The position numbers and the translations under genes are program-made. A stretch of 64,000 bases of DNA from Clostridia bacterium (lineage in GTDB: Bacteria > Bacillota > Clostridia > Lachnospirales > Lachnospiraceae): the NCBI GenBank assembly GCA_910576205.1, contig CAJTHL010000006.1, positions 40,432 through 104,431 on the forward strand, in the 5' to 3' direction. Below the pieces are notes generated by a model. That model worked only from the letters and a program-made list of their open reading frames with translations, did not search any database and had not been told where the DNA came from. Of the stretch, positions 34,938-43,230 are shown one piece after another. Within the stretch, counting starts at the first letter, position 1, and each line of letters begins with the position of its first letter.

Positions 34938-35819
34938 TTACAGATTATCCTTTGCCGCATGAATTTTTGTGCAGGCAATGGCCAGGGCACCGTCTCCGAT
35001 ATGGCAGGCCACACTAAGAGACAGAGGATCCGCGTACCCCACCTTATAGCCGGGAAACGCTTCCTCTACCTCCGCCCGGAAGCGCTCTGCCTCCTCGTCA
35101 TTATTTGTATGGGCAATATCCAGGAATACCTGGTGAGCGTCCACACCCCCAAAGCGGGTCTCTATATCGTTGCGGATAGCCTCTATCATGGTGGTCTTAG
35201 CCTGGTTCAATGTACGGGCCTTGGAAAATGCGTCCAGCTTTTCCCCCTGGATCTGGAGCACCGGCTTTAAGCGCAGCATGGTGCCGATAGCTGCCGCCGC
35301 AGGGGTAATCCGGCCGCCCTTTTTCAGATATTTCAAGGTGGTAAGGGTAATATAAATGCTGGACTCCAGCTTTTCTTCCTCCAGCTGCCGCCGGATTTCC
35401 AAGGCGCTTTTCCCCTCGTCCGCCAGAACCAGGGCATCCATTACGGAGCGTCTCTGGGTGATGGATATCCGCTGGTTATTTACCACCTGCACCTTGCCGT
35501 CAAAATCATCCGCCAGGGCTATAGCCGTCTGGCAGGAACCAGACAGGCCGCTGGACATAGGAATATGCACCACCTCCTCATATTCCTTAAGAGCCTCTTT
35601 CCACAGCTTAATGACAGATTCCGGAGACGGCTGGGAGGTGGAAATATCTTCATTTCGCGTTAAACTCTCATAAAACTCCTTCTGAGACAGCGTAATCCCC
35701 TCAAAATATTCTTTTCCTTCAATAGTAAAGGGCATGGGAAGCACGGAGATCCCCAATTTTTTCCCTAATTCACCGGTAATTCCGCTGTTGCTGTCTGTTA
35801 TAATCGCAACCTTTCGCAA
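34938..35819 (-). CDS. DegV family fatty-acid-binding protein
   Basis: A 293-residue DegV/FakB-type protein. It begins VAIITDSNSGITGELG and carries TSQPSPESV (the fatty-acid carboxylate-binding region), MSSGLSGSCQTA and GGRITPAAAAIG. FakB proteins hold a fatty acid for phosphorylation by FakA and feed exogenous acyl chains into phospholipids; many Clostridia have several paralogues. The start is TTG at 35819 behind AAGGAGG. No fakA is next to it. Confidence 0.9.
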   Translation of the reverse strand: MRKVAIITDSNSGITGELGKKLGISVLPMPFTIEGKEYFEGITLSQKEFYESLTRNEDISTSQPSPESVIKLWKEALKEYEEVVHIPMSSGLSGSCQTAIALADDFDGKVQVVNNQRISITQRRSVMDALVLADEGKSALEIRRQLEEEKLESSIYITLTTLKYLKKGGRITPAAAAIGTMLRLKPVLQIQGEKLDAFSKARTLNQAKTTMIEAIRNDIETRFGGVDAHQVFLDIAHTNNDEEAERFRAEVEEAFPGYKVGYADPLSLSVACHIGDGALAIACTKIHAAKDNL

Positions 35820-35956
35820 GTGATCCTCCTTCTGGCAGTTACACTGCTCTCAAATGTTTTAAGCCTTAGGACATAGTATAGCAAATCCCACCGGAAAAAA
35901 CAATCATTGATTTTCAAAAGAAGGAAATCCCATGCTTGAAAAATCTTAAGCCTTAT

Positions 35957-36313
35957 CTATTTTTTCATCCGGGGCTGGAAGATGAGGCTTGCCAGGTATC
36001 CGAATACCAGGGCCGCAGACACGCCTACAGCGCTGGACTTGAAACCGCCCATGAAGATGCCGATAAAGCCGTTTTCGTCCACTGCCTCCTTCACGCCTTT
36101 CCAGAGCGTATTACCAAAGCCCAGAAGAGGAACGCTGGCTCCGGCCCCGGCGTATTCCTGGAAGGGCTCATAAATATTCAGAGCTCCCAATACCGCACCG
36201 GTACACACCAGCAGCACCATAATACGGCCAGGCATCATTTTCGTCTTTTCCATAAGAATCTGGGCCAGGGCGCAGATAAGGCCCCCTACCCAGAACGCGT
36301 TGATATAATCCAT
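35957..36313 (-). CDS. spoVAE: Stage V sporulation protein AE
   Basis: A 118-residue membrane protein with three or four hydrophobic helices and the SpoVAE-typical ends WVGGLICALAQILME and GGFKSSAVGVSAALVFGYLA. With SpoVAC and SpoVAD it forms the channel that loads dipicolinic acid into the forespore and releases it at germination. It follows spoVAD by 24 nt and has an AGGAGGT ribosome site. spoVAC is not adjacent. Confidence 0.93.
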   Translation of the reverse strand: MDYINAFWVGGLICALAQILMEKTKMMPGRIMVLLVCTGAVLGALNIYEPFQEYAGAGASVPLLGFGNTLWKGVKEAVDENGFIGIFMGGFKSSAVGVSAALVFGYLASLIFQPRMKK

Positions 36314-36337
36314 AACTCTTACCTCCTGTCTCCAGTT

Positions 36338-37348
36338 TTAGCAGTGTTCTATAACTACCCCATGGGCAATGCCCGGCACAGCCTGGCCTTCGTTGTAGCT
36401 GACCGTGGACAGAAGCGCGCCGGTGGGCACAAAGAGAATCCGTTTCCACTGGCCTTTCTCCAGCATGGGCAGAAGCTTTGCCGCCAGTGTCACCGCGGAG
36501 CAGCCGCAGCCGCTTCCCCCCGCGTGGGTATCCTGGGACTGGGCGTCAAAGATCATCATACCGCAGTCCAGGTGCTGCTTTGCAATATCGAATCCCTTCT
36601 TGTCCAGAAGTTCCAGCAGAATGGTCTGCCCCACGCTTCCCAGGTCTCCGGTGACAATGGCGTCGTAGTCCGAGGGGCTTCGCCCAAAATCCACCAGGTT
36701 CTGGTAAATCGTATCGCAGGCCGCAGGCGCCATACAGGCCCCCATATTCAGGGAATCCTTAAGGCCGTAATCCACTACCTTTCCCGGCGTCACGCCCGAT
36801 ATTCGGGCTTTTCCTCCCTTGGGGGCAAGTACAAAGGCCCCGCTTCCCGTAACGGTCCAGGTAGCTGCAAGGGGCCGCTGTCCTCCGTACTCCAGGGGAA
36901 AGCGAAACTGTTTCTCCGCACTGGCAAAGTGGCTGGACGTCAAGGCCAGCACGGTATCCGCATATCCCGCCTGCACGGTCATGGCTCCCAGCATAAGGGC
37001 TTCCCCCATGGTGGAGCAGGCTCCATACAGGCCAAACAGCGGGATTTGCAGATCCATTACCCCAAAAGAGGTTGCTATCAGCTGTCCCAGCAGGTCTCCT
37101 GCAAAAAGATACCGTACGGGCCCGCAGGATGGCCCCGCTTTCTTTATAGCCATCTGGGCCGCCCTCTTTTGCAGGGCGCTTTCCGCCTCCTCCCAGGAAG
37201 CCTGTCCCGCCATGGGATCCTCCTCGATCTCGTCAAAAAGCTTTCCCAGAGGGCCCTCCCCCTCCTTTTTTCCCACTATGGACGCTCCGCACAGGATATG
37301 CGGCGCTTTCTCAAACTGAATGCTCTGTTTTCCCATCATCTGTGTCAT
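36338..37348 (-). CDS. spoVAD: Stage V sporulation protein AD
   Basis: A 336-residue thiolase-fold protein of the spore inner membrane that binds dipicolinic acid. Family segments include LYGACSTMGEALMLG (active-site-like Cys), SSHFASAEKQFRFPLEYGGQ, DYDAIVTGDLGSVGQ and THAGGSGCGCSA. The start at 37348 follows GAGGAA with about 9 nt spacing; an in-frame codon at 37480 is too far upstream and lacks a site. It is the first gene of a two-gene unit with spoVAE. Forespore sigma-G control would be expected, but I could not identify its promoter. Confidence 0.94.
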   Translation of the reverse strand: MTQMMGKQSIQFEKAPHILCGASIVGKKEGEGPLGKLFDEIEEDPMAGQASWEEAESALQKRAAQMAIKKAGPSCGPVRYLFAGDLLGQLIATSFGVMDLQIPLFGLYGACSTMGEALMLGAMTVQAGYADTVLALTSSHFASAEKQFRFPLEYGGQRPLAATWTVTGSGAFVLAPKGGKARISGVTPGKVVDYGLKDSLNMGACMAPAACDTIYQNLVDFGRSPSDYDAIVTGDLGSVGQTILLELLDKKGFDIAKQHLDCGMMIFDAQSQDTHAGGSGCGCSAVTLAAKLLPMLEKGQWKRILFVPTGALLSTVSYNEGQAVPGIAHGVVIEHC

Positions 37349-37484
37349 AAGCCACTTCCTCTCTGCACCTACTGTAACCGCAGGCCAGATCTTATCCGGT
37401 CCCGGATGGCACAGTATTTTTATTTTTTCACAGAATGTCTCCTGCTGACATTGTCCCCCGGTTGTCTTTGGTTTATGCACAGAG

Positions 37485-37536
37485 AAATACCCTTTACCGG
37501 CAAAAGTCTTTTCGTCTCTGCCGGTAAAGGGTATTT
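37485..37536. terminator. Long hairpin, probable terminator of larE-tcdA
   Basis: A perfect 18-bp stem (37485-37502 with 37519-37536; AAATACCCTTTACCGGCA arm) and a 16-nt loop lie 28 nt downstream of the tcdA stop. Only a short T-run follows on each strand, so termination is likely but may be incomplete. Confidence 0.65.
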
Positions 37537-37563
37537 TCTAAAACATGATAAAAAACATTTGCT

Positions 37564-38322
37564 TTATCCATGCCAGGCAATCAGATCTTTAATAACCTCC
37601 CCGGCAATAATAAGCCCTGCCACAGAAGGGACAAAGGCATTGCTTCCCGGAGTCTGTCTGCTATGGGGTTCTCCCTGGCACTCCGTCTGGCTATGCTCCC
37701 TCTGGGGCTTCTCCTGAGAATACACCACCTTTAAGTGCCGGATCCCCCGCTTCTTTAGTTCCCGGCGCATAACCCTTGCCAGAGGGCACACAGAGGTTTC
37801 CCAGATATCCGCCACCTGGAAAGCCGTTGCGTCCATCTTGTTTCCCGCTCCCATGGAGCTGATAACAGGCACATGGGCCGCCTGGGCCGCCTCGGCCAGG
37901 GCCAGCTTGCCCGCAACCGTGTCTATGGCGTCCACCACGTAGTCATACCGGGTAAAATCAAACTGCCCCGCCGTTTCCGGGAGATAGAACACCGGATAAA
38001 CCCGGACCTCTGCCTGGGGGTTGATCTCCAGAATCCGTTCCCTGGCAGCTTCCACCTTGTATCTGCCCAGGGTTTTATGGGTGGCGATAATCTGGCGGTT
38101 CAGATTGGACAGGCAGACCCTGTCGCTGTCGATAAGGTCCAGGCTTCCCACCCCGCTTCGGGCCAGGGCCTCCACCGTATGTCCCCCTACGCCTCCGATA
38201 CCGAAAACGGCCACTCTCGCTCTTTCCAGCCGTTCCATATTTTCCTTTCCGATTAACCGCTCCGTCCTGGAAAACTGATGTTCCAGGCTCACGCCTTCAC
38301 CTGCCTGTGAAATCCCATCCAT
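37564..38322 (-). CDS. tcdA: tRNA threonylcarbamoyladenosine dehydratase (ThiF/E1-like)
   Basis: A 252-residue E1-like adenylating enzyme. It has HQFSRTERLIGKENMERL at the start, the nucleotide motif FGIGGVGGH, and SDRVCLSNLNRQIIAT with the Arg finger. The Cys in TSVCPLARVMRRELKKRGI lies in the region conserved in TcdA. TcdA dehydrates t6A37 to cyclic ct6A37 in ANN-decoding tRNAs. It lies 3 nt after larE, so the two are co-transcribed, although their pathways are unrelated as far as known. Confidence 0.9.
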   Translation of the reverse strand: MDGISQAGEGVSLEHQFSRTERLIGKENMERLERARVAVFGIGGVGGHTVEALARSGVGSLDLIDSDRVCLSNLNRQIIATHKTLGRYKVEAARERILEINPQAEVRVYPVFYLPETAGQFDFTRYDYVVDAIDTVAGKLALAEAAQAAHVPVISSMGAGNKMDATAFQVADIWETSVCPLARVMRRELKKRGIRHLKVVYSQEKPQREHSQTECQGEPHSRQTPGSNAFVPSVAGLIIAGEVIKDLIAWHG

Positions 38323-38325
38323 GCT

Positions 38326-39153
38326 TTATTCCTTCTCTGTATACATAATCTCATTCATGCTTCCTGTCCGGTATCCCTGCAGATCCACGGCTACATAGGA
38401 AAATCCTATAGCCTTAAGCTCTGCGGCAATCTTTACCCGGTTTTCTTCCGCCACGACTTTCCCTACATCCTGGGGCAGGACTTCGATCCGTGCCAGATCT
38501 TTGTGAATCCGCACCCGCACCTGCCCAAAACCCAGATCCAGCAGAAGCTGTTCGGCCCTGTCTACCATGGAAAGCTTCTCCCTGGTAATGGTCTCCCCAT
38601 ACACAAAACGGGAGGCCAGGCAGGCAAAGGAGGGTTTTTCCCAGGTAGGCAGGCCCATTTCCCTGGACAGGGCGCGTATCTCTGCCTTGCTAAGCCCTGC
38701 TTCCCGCAAAGGGCTTTTCACTCCCAGCTCCGCCACTGCCTTAAGGCCGGGCCGGTAATCCCCGCAGTCGTCCACGTTGGAACCCTCCGCCACATAAACC
38801 AGGCCGTTTTCCCGGGCCATTTTCACAATCCCTCCAAGAAGCTCCCGTTTACAGAGATAACAGCGGTTCTCTGGATTCTGGGCAAAGCCCTTCACCGCCA
38901 GCTCGTCAAAGGCAAACACCAGCTGACGGATTCCCTCCTTTTTACAGAAATCATCCGCCTCCCCGGTTTCCCGCTCCGGGAAGGATGCCGCCTTTGCCGT
39001 CACCGCCACCGCGTTATCCCCCAAGACGTCGTGGGCTGTTTTCAAGAGAAATGTGGAATCTACCCCTCCGGAGAAAGCCACTGCCACACTTCCCATATTT
39101 TGTAGAATTTCTTTTAGAGCTTCTGATTTTTCCCTATGCTTCTGCTGGTCCAT
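38326..39153 (-). CDS. larE: ATP-dependent sacrificial sulfur transferase LarE (nickel-pincer cofactor synthesis)
   Basis: A 275-residue PP-loop ATPase. SGGVDS is at residues 28-33, NRCYLCKREL gives Cys98 and Cys101, GSNVDD follows, and KPSFACLASR gives Cys178. LarE inserts sulfur into the nicotinic-acid-derived precursor of the nickel-pincer nucleotide used by lactate racemase and related enzymes. Cys178 corresponds to the sacrificial Cys of single-Cys LarE. The extra CxxC suggests the variant whose three Cys hold a [4Fe-4S] cluster. In-frame ATGs at 39183, 39171 (GGGAG, 5 nt) and 39153 (GAGG, 7 nt) all occur; 39153 gives the usual N-terminus. larB is 13 kb away. Confidence 0.87.
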   Translation of the reverse strand: MDQQKHREKSEALKEILQNMGSVAVAFSGGVDSTFLLKTAHDVLGDNAVAVTAKAASFPERETGEADDFCKKEGIRQLVFAFDELAVKGFAQNPENRCYLCKRELLGGIVKMARENGLVYVAEGSNVDDCGDYRPGLKAVAELGVKSPLREAGLSKAEIRALSREMGLPTWEKPSFACLASRFVYGETITREKLSMVDRAEQLLLDLGFGQVRVRIHKDLARIEVLPQDVGKVVAEENRVKIAAELKAIGFSYVAVDLQGYRTGSMNEIMYTEKE

Positions 39154-39270
39154 TCCCTGGCCTCTTTCCATTTTTTCTCCCATTCTGACGTTTCCCGCCG
39201 CTCTTTCTACCTGTATTTTTATGTTGCTTTTTTCTCTGGTATATTATATAACAGGAATGGAGGAACCTGT

Positions 39271-39810
39271 ATGAAAACCTTTTATCCCATACCCATGCAC
39301 TACAAATACGAATTCCATCTGCTGCCCAGGGACAGCTTTGTTCTGCATACCCGCCTGTCTTTGGCGGACGTTACTCTGCTTCTGGATAGCCTTATAGACA
39401 CAAAATACCGCAGGGGCAACCGGAAGCTGTTCCACGGAAAGCGGGAGGGAAATTCTTTTCAGATCTTTTACCTTATCTCCTTCTACCGGAACGGCCTGCT
39501 AAGACCAAAGTTGGAAGGCGAAATTTTCCCGACCCCGGAAGGATGCGAAATCCGCGTTACCTCCCGCCCCCATATACTCCCCTTTCTTTTCACCATTTTA
39601 TGGCTTGTTGCGGGAACCCTCATCACCCTGGCTGCTCTTCTTTCCAGTCTGCCCCTCCAGAGCGGGACGCAGCTTCTTCCCATATTCCTTACAGAGGCAG
39701 TGATTCTCTGCTTTGGATGGCTGCTTCCCACGCTTTTCTTCTGGCTGGATGAAAGCCGTATAAAGGCTGTGCTGCAGGAACAGCTTCAGTGCCCTAAGCC
39801 TTTCCAATAG
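39271..39810 (+). CDS. Two-helix membrane protein of unknown function
   Basis: A 179-residue protein I do not recognise. About 105 polar residues with mixed strand and helix character (YEFHLLPRDSFVLHTRL, FYLISFYRNGLLRPKLEGEI) come first. Two hydrophobic helices follow (PFLFTILWLVAGTLITLAAL and a second ending GWLLPTLFFWL), then a short basic cytosolic tail. GGAGG lies 7 nt before ATG. The gene is divergent from larE and stands alone at the edge of the AT-rich patch. The N-terminal half resembles a small PH-like fold only loosely. Confidence 0.6.
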   Translation: MKTFYPIPMHYKYEFHLLPRDSFVLHTRLSLADVTLLLDSLIDTKYRRGNRKLFHGKREGNSFQIFYLISFYRNGLLRPKLEGEIFPTPEGCEIRVTSRPHILPFLFTILWLVAGTLITLAALLSSLPLQSGTQLLPIFLTEAVILCFGWLLPTLFFWLDESRIKAVLQEQLQCPKPFQ

Positions 39811-40159
39811 CATCATCTGTTTCCAGCTGTAAGTTTATTCTTATGCGCTCTGCAAATCCTGTCATATCGTACGCTTATTTACGCGATTCTAATGTATTTC
39901 TATTATAAAGGATTCCCCCGTCTGATACAACATCTTTCTTCCCCTATATGATTTATTCCGTACTTGTCACAGACCACTCACCAGAATTTTGTACGTCAGT
40001 TTTTACCTGGAAGGTATTCTGGTACAGACTGGCCGTAACCTATGGTTTTCAATGCTTTTAGCAGTCTGTTAATTTTCCAGAACAATACCGGATGTCCTTT
40101 ACCCCATGGATGGGTGTAAAGCTATCCGGTATTGCTTTTTCTTAAGTTAATGACATTGC
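39811..40159. other. Intergenic region with a long imperfect hairpin
   Basis: This 349-nt gap marks the sharp drop in G+C at the left border of the accessory patch. It holds a long hairpin (40083-40134): an 11-bp outer stem CAATACCGGAT / ATCCGGTATTG plus an imperfect inner stem, followed on the plus strand by CTTTTTCTT. It could end rightward transcription. The rest shows no gene or RNA I can support. Confidence 0.5.
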
Positions 40160-40682
40160 CTATTTTCCCAGTTTTTCTTTCGATTTATAAATAATCTCTC
40201 TCCTTGTAGTATTATCCCTCACAGCCACTTCCAGATATTTTTCCAGAAGCTCATCTTTCTTTTTCATGGTGGCCTCCATGGTCCTGCAGGAATATCCCCA
40301 GCCGCATCGTTTCCCCGAATCGTTAACAGTGTGGACGTCTACGCCTCTCCATGTAAAATCATCAAGGTTCGCATTTACATAAGCAGAACCCTCTATCATA
40401 AAGTCTGCTAACAGCCCCGCCATGATGTGCATGGCGTCATGTGTCTGTCCTTAAAGTTTTAAACGTGCCAATACCGCTTACACGCTTTTCCCCGTCTGCA
40501 AAATATTCCATCCAGAGATCCAGATAGATTCCCTCACTGCCGCCGTAATCAAGATTATTTTTAAATTCAAACTCATAATCTGTAATCGGAACCGGGTTAT
40601 AGGTTGGCAGCTCGTAATCCAGAATATCCGGCATCTTCCCTCTGAACTTTCTGATTTCCCATCTAAATATTCTTTCACACAA
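40160..40682 (-). pseudogene. Frameshifted 3' fragment of an unrecognised gene
   Basis: Two consecutive minus-strand frames read as one protein if a frameshift near 40437-40450 is corrected. The first ends GIGTFKTLRTDT-stop, and the second continues HDAMHIMAGLLADF. The joint is an ACACA run, so loss of two bases (or gain of one) is likely. The product (PDILDYELPTYNPVPITDYE, GGSEGIYLDLWMEYF, WRGVDVHTVNDSGK) has no family I recognise. No proper start exists: the fragment begins inside the tail of the cyclase-like gene in another frame. This points to a fusion of a gene's 3' part onto its neighbour. Confidence 0.5.
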
Positions 40683-41227
40683 TCAATATGGTAATACCCA
40701 TCGTCATCCAAACAAAGCTTATCTTCTTTATAACTACTATCAGATAACTTTTTAACAATATCCGTAGAAAGTATGATGCGCGGGTATATGCTGTAGTTTT
40801 CCTGACATATATATGCGTCCACCATTCCTTTGCCAAAAGCAATAGAATTATTACAATAATAGTCCCCTACCGCGATTGCACCTCTCAATAAAATAGGCGT
40901 ATCAAATGTATACAGCATAGTTTGAACATAAAGGCAAGCATCAATAATAACTTCTAACGCCATTGGTTTTTCAGAATCTGTCGAAATTACAATACTGTCA
41001 GACATTGTATATATCATAGCATTTTGCAACGCTTCATTATATGCCTTTAGGTCTTCACAATTATCGTCATTCTCATTAAAAGCTTTGGAAAATGCCTTTT
41101 TGTACTCATCACTACATATATTCAACTGAAAAATATTAAATATTTTATCAAAAGCACTTGTGTTAATCATTTCTTTAAAGCCCAAAATATCCAAAAAGGC
41201 AACATAGCTCTTTTTATAACTATCCAT
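40478..41227 (-). CDS. Class III nucleotide-cyclase-homology protein, C-terminus probably scrambled
   Basis: A 249-residue protein. It opens YVAFLDILGFKEMI, where the Asp lies where class III cyclases hold a metal-binding Asp. The next motif is YTMSDSIVISTDS (second metal Asp), then LRGAIAVGDYY and IAFGKGMVDAY, a layout seen in bacterial cyclase-like proteins including Pycsar-type cyclases. After about residue 190 the sequence turns low in sense (SEGRCRIFWITSCQPITRF), overlapping another gene fragment in a different frame; the true C-terminus may be lost. GGAGGG lies about 8 nt before the ATG at 41227. No cyclic-nucleotide-binding effector gene is adjacent. Activity is uncertain. Confidence 0.55.
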   Translation of the reverse strand: MDSYKKSYVAFLDILGFKEMINTSAFDKIFNIFQLNICSDEYKKAFSKAFNENDDNCEDLKAYNEALQNAMIYTMSDSIVISTDSEKPMALEVIIDACLYVQTMLYTFDTPILLRGAIAVGDYYCNNSIAFGKGMVDAYICQENYSIYPRIILSTDIVKKLSDSSYKEDKLCLDDDGYYHIDCVKEYLDGKSESSEGRCRIFWITSCQPITRFRLQIMSLNLKIILITAAVRESIWISGWNILQTGKSV

Positions 41228-41273
41228 AATATATCCCTCCCAAATCAATCACAAATTTATGTACTGCATCCTA

Positions 41274-41522
41274 TCATACTGACTTTTCAAGGACTTTCTT
41301 AGAATATTTCCGAGGGTTTGTCACCCACGAAAATATAATTGCCCCACATTCTGCACAAACTAAATAATGTATCGGTTCTTGATCTTCCAAAAACCCAGGA
41401 GCACCGCCCAACCTACTGTCTCCACTGGGATACCCATATCTAAAATCCTCTCCTCCACAATATTGGCAAGATTTAATCTCGCTCTTTCTACCTTTGTTCC
41501 GCATACTTTTCAACAGCCTCAC
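41274..41522 (-). CDS. Small Zn-ribbon-like protein
   Basis: An 82-residue basic protein with two Cys pairs, CQYCGG and CAECGA, 35 residues apart, the layout of a zinc ribbon. The start is GTG at 41522 with GGGAG 7 nt upstream; an internal ATG at 41504 is an alternative. It lies between the GNAT gene and the cyclase-like gene in the same direction, with short gaps, so all may be co-transcribed. Function unknown. Confidence 0.5.
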   Translation of the reverse strand: MRLLKSMRNKGRKSEIKSCQYCGGEDFRYGYPSGDSRLGGAPGFLEDQEPIHYLVCAECGAIIFSWVTNPRKYSKKVLEKSV

Positions 41523-41545
41523 ACATACAAACTCCCTTCCTTTTC

Positions 41546-42130
41546 CTAAAAGAAACGCAATAATTGTATGTACTTTACCTGGTCGCTGTCCGAGAATCTT
41601 TCGCCATATATTTTAAAATTATTATGTTCGTTTTGATAAAAATTCAGCAAACCTGGTTTATCTTCACATTCCAAAAAAACAACTCCGCCCCCAACCTGTC
41701 TTTGTACATTTTGAAGAACACTGATCGCAAAATCCATCAACTGATTACCACTGATATGGTCATTTCCTCTAGCACCTTCATTTTTTCCGAATTGTGCAAT
41801 CAAAAAAGCCGATACGCTATATGCCTGTATTACTGTATCAAGTCTTGCATGCCTGGACAGCTTCTTTTGACTTGTTTTACTCAACAACCCATCACCAACC
41901 GTAGATGGTTTATGTGTCAAAGTAAAAAATGCTTCTATCTGACCTTCTTCATCAAAAACAAGATGGGTGATAGACATTTTTTTCTTTGCAAAATCTGTAG
42001 CATTATTATGTATAAAGTCCTCTATCTCTGCATTTCTTGGACAAGAAAATTCAGAGAGGGCAAAACTCACTTTGTCCTCCCCGACTATCTCCAACAAATC
42101 TAAAATATTTGCCACTGTATATTCTTTCAT
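41546..42130 (-). CDS. GNAT-family acetyltransferase, putative toxin of a TA pair
   Basis: A 194-residue protein with GNAT-like layout: ITHLVFDEEGQIEAFFTLTH (beta 2-4), VSAFLIAQFGKNEGARGND followed by QLMDFAISVLQNVQRQVGGG (beta4-alpha3 acetyl-CoA region), then VVFLECEDKPGLLNFYQNEH (beta5 and alpha4). This order is typical of TacT/AtaT-type tRNA-acetylating toxins and of related plasmid and prophage genes. Its ATG at 42130 overlaps the stop of the small upstream gene by 4 nt (ATGA), as in toxin-antitoxin pairs. An in-frame ATG at 42154 would overlap by 28 nt and is less likely. Confidence 0.65.
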   Translation of the reverse strand: MKEYTVANILDLLEIVGEDKVSFALSEFSCPRNAEIEDFIHNNATDFAKKKMSITHLVFDEEGQIEAFFTLTHKPSTVGDGLLSKTSQKKLSRHARLDTVIQAYSVSAFLIAQFGKNEGARGNDHISGNQLMDFAISVLQNVQRQVGGGVVFLECEDKPGLLNFYQNEHNNFKIYGERFSDSDQVKYIQLLRFF

Positions 42131-42312
42131 GCCTTCTGCTCCCTTTTTGCCCATAATTCCAAAATCGCACTCTTATCTGTAAGAGGCGCTTTTACGGAAG
42201 ATATTGGTTTCCACTCCGGCCCATTCGCCGATTCTTCTAACGCTTTCACAAATTTTTCCGCAGTTTCTTTATCTCTTATATCAAAGCTTGCAAATATACT
42301 AGATGTAGCCAT
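42127..42312 (-). CDS. Small acidic protein upstream of the GNAT gene, putative antitoxin
   Basis: A 61-residue protein (ATSSIFASFDIRDKETAEKF, VKALEESANGP, LTDKSAILELW) that resembles small proteins often found directly before GNAT or other toxin genes in Firmicute accessory DNA. A strong AAGGAGGT site precedes ATG, and the stop overlaps the GNAT start. It is too short to assign a fold with confidence; an antitoxin role is inferred from size, order and coupling. Confidence 0.55.
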   Translation of the reverse strand: MATSSIFASFDIRDKETAEKFVKALEESANGPEWKPISSVKAPLTDKSAILELWAKREQKA

Positions 42313-42484
42313 AACGATACCTCCTTCATTGATTTCATGATAATCTTATGATTATTGTATCCGCAAAAACATAAGTTCTATAATAGCTTTCTGCAAATTA
42401 TCTTCCAAACTATTGCAGCAGCTTCTATATTTTTATTATAGCAGGAAATCTAAAAAATTACACTTCTTTTCTGCAAATCGTCCA

Positions 42485-42780
42485 CTACGTCAGATTTAGG
42501 ACACTTCCACGACGAATCCCGTTCACTGTAGTGTCTGTTCCACCTGTTCCATTTAGTATCTTTTCTTTTTGACTGATAAACTGCACATGCTTGTTGCTTA
42601 ACTGCTCTGTCAGTTCCAGTAAATCTTTTGTATTCCTTGCAAACCTTGAAATGCTTTCCACGACTACAGAATCACCCTCACGCACAAAATTCATCATCTC
42701 TTGTAAGAAAGGTCTTTCCATATCTTTACCGCTCATTTTGTTAATGTATACTTTGTCTGCTCCTTTCTCAACCAGACATA
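42485..42780 (-). pseudogene. Serine recombinase (resolvase) fragment
   Basis: The minus-strand frame VEKGADKVYINKMSGKDMER continues REGDSVVVESISRFARNTKD and QLSNKHVQFISQKEKI. This is the middle of a resolvase/invertase catalytic domain (residues about 25-105 of a normal protein). The N-terminal strand with the catalytic Ser is absent: the open frame upstream gives unrelated sequence. After the fragment the reading drifts (NGTGGTDTTVNGIRRGSVL) and stops. Both ends are lost. It marks past mobile-element activity. Confidence 0.75.
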
Positions 42781-43230
42781 AAAATGTGAGATTGTGAAAA
42801 TTTACATCATTCCAGAAAGTGTCACAAAAAGCTATACCCTACCCATGCAGAACAACCATACACTTTTTATACACCAAAACTGTTCCAATAGAGCAGGAAT
42901 ACTATTTTTAAAACACTTCTTGAAACATATCTCATTTACACCCTTTTCTTTTTAGAGCAGGATTAAAAGTGTACTTTAAAAAATAAAAATGCCTGTATCT
43001 ATTTCAATACAGACATTCTTACAGCACAAAAAAGTTGAAACATTTGAAACAAACAGACAGTACCTTACACTTTGTTGGAACGCACCCTTTTTTTCTCTCT
43101 TCAAGCTTCCGTTTCGAGACACAAAAAAAGACCGGAAACCCTTTAAAATCAAGGTTTCCGGCGTTCTACACTCCGTTCCGGTCGGCGCAAAGCTGACGTC
43201 CACCGGACGTCATGCGCCCCTGCCAAGGAA
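42781..43230. other. AT-rich non-coding remnant next to tRNA-Pro
   Basis: About 450 nt without a supportable gene. It holds the tRNA terminator (listed separately) and an 8-bp palindrome TGACGTCC-ACC-GGACGTCA (43194-43212) between the tRNA and that terminator. A 75-codon open frame at 42976-43203 lacks a ribosome site and crosses the terminator, so I do not call it. This is where an attachment site of the decayed element would be expected, but no repeat of the tRNA 3' end was spotted. Confidence 0.5.
43123..43161 (-). terminator. Terminator downstream of tRNA-Pro
   Basis: A 9-bp stem CCGGAAACC / GGTTTCCGG (43132-43140 with 43153-43161) is followed on the minus strand by a T-run (43123-43129). 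It ends the leftward tRNA-Pro transcript. Confidence 0.8.

Noticed and set aside
35936..37717. 593-codon plus-strand frame opposite spoVAE, spoVAD and part of tcdA
   Set aside because: It crosses three recognised genes and a terminator on the other strand and has low-complexity His/Gly/Arg-rich sequence, so it is a shadow frame.
42976..43203. 75-codon minus-strand frame downstream of tRNA-Pro
   Set aside because: It crosses the tRNA terminator, has no ribosome site and gives no recognisable sequence.
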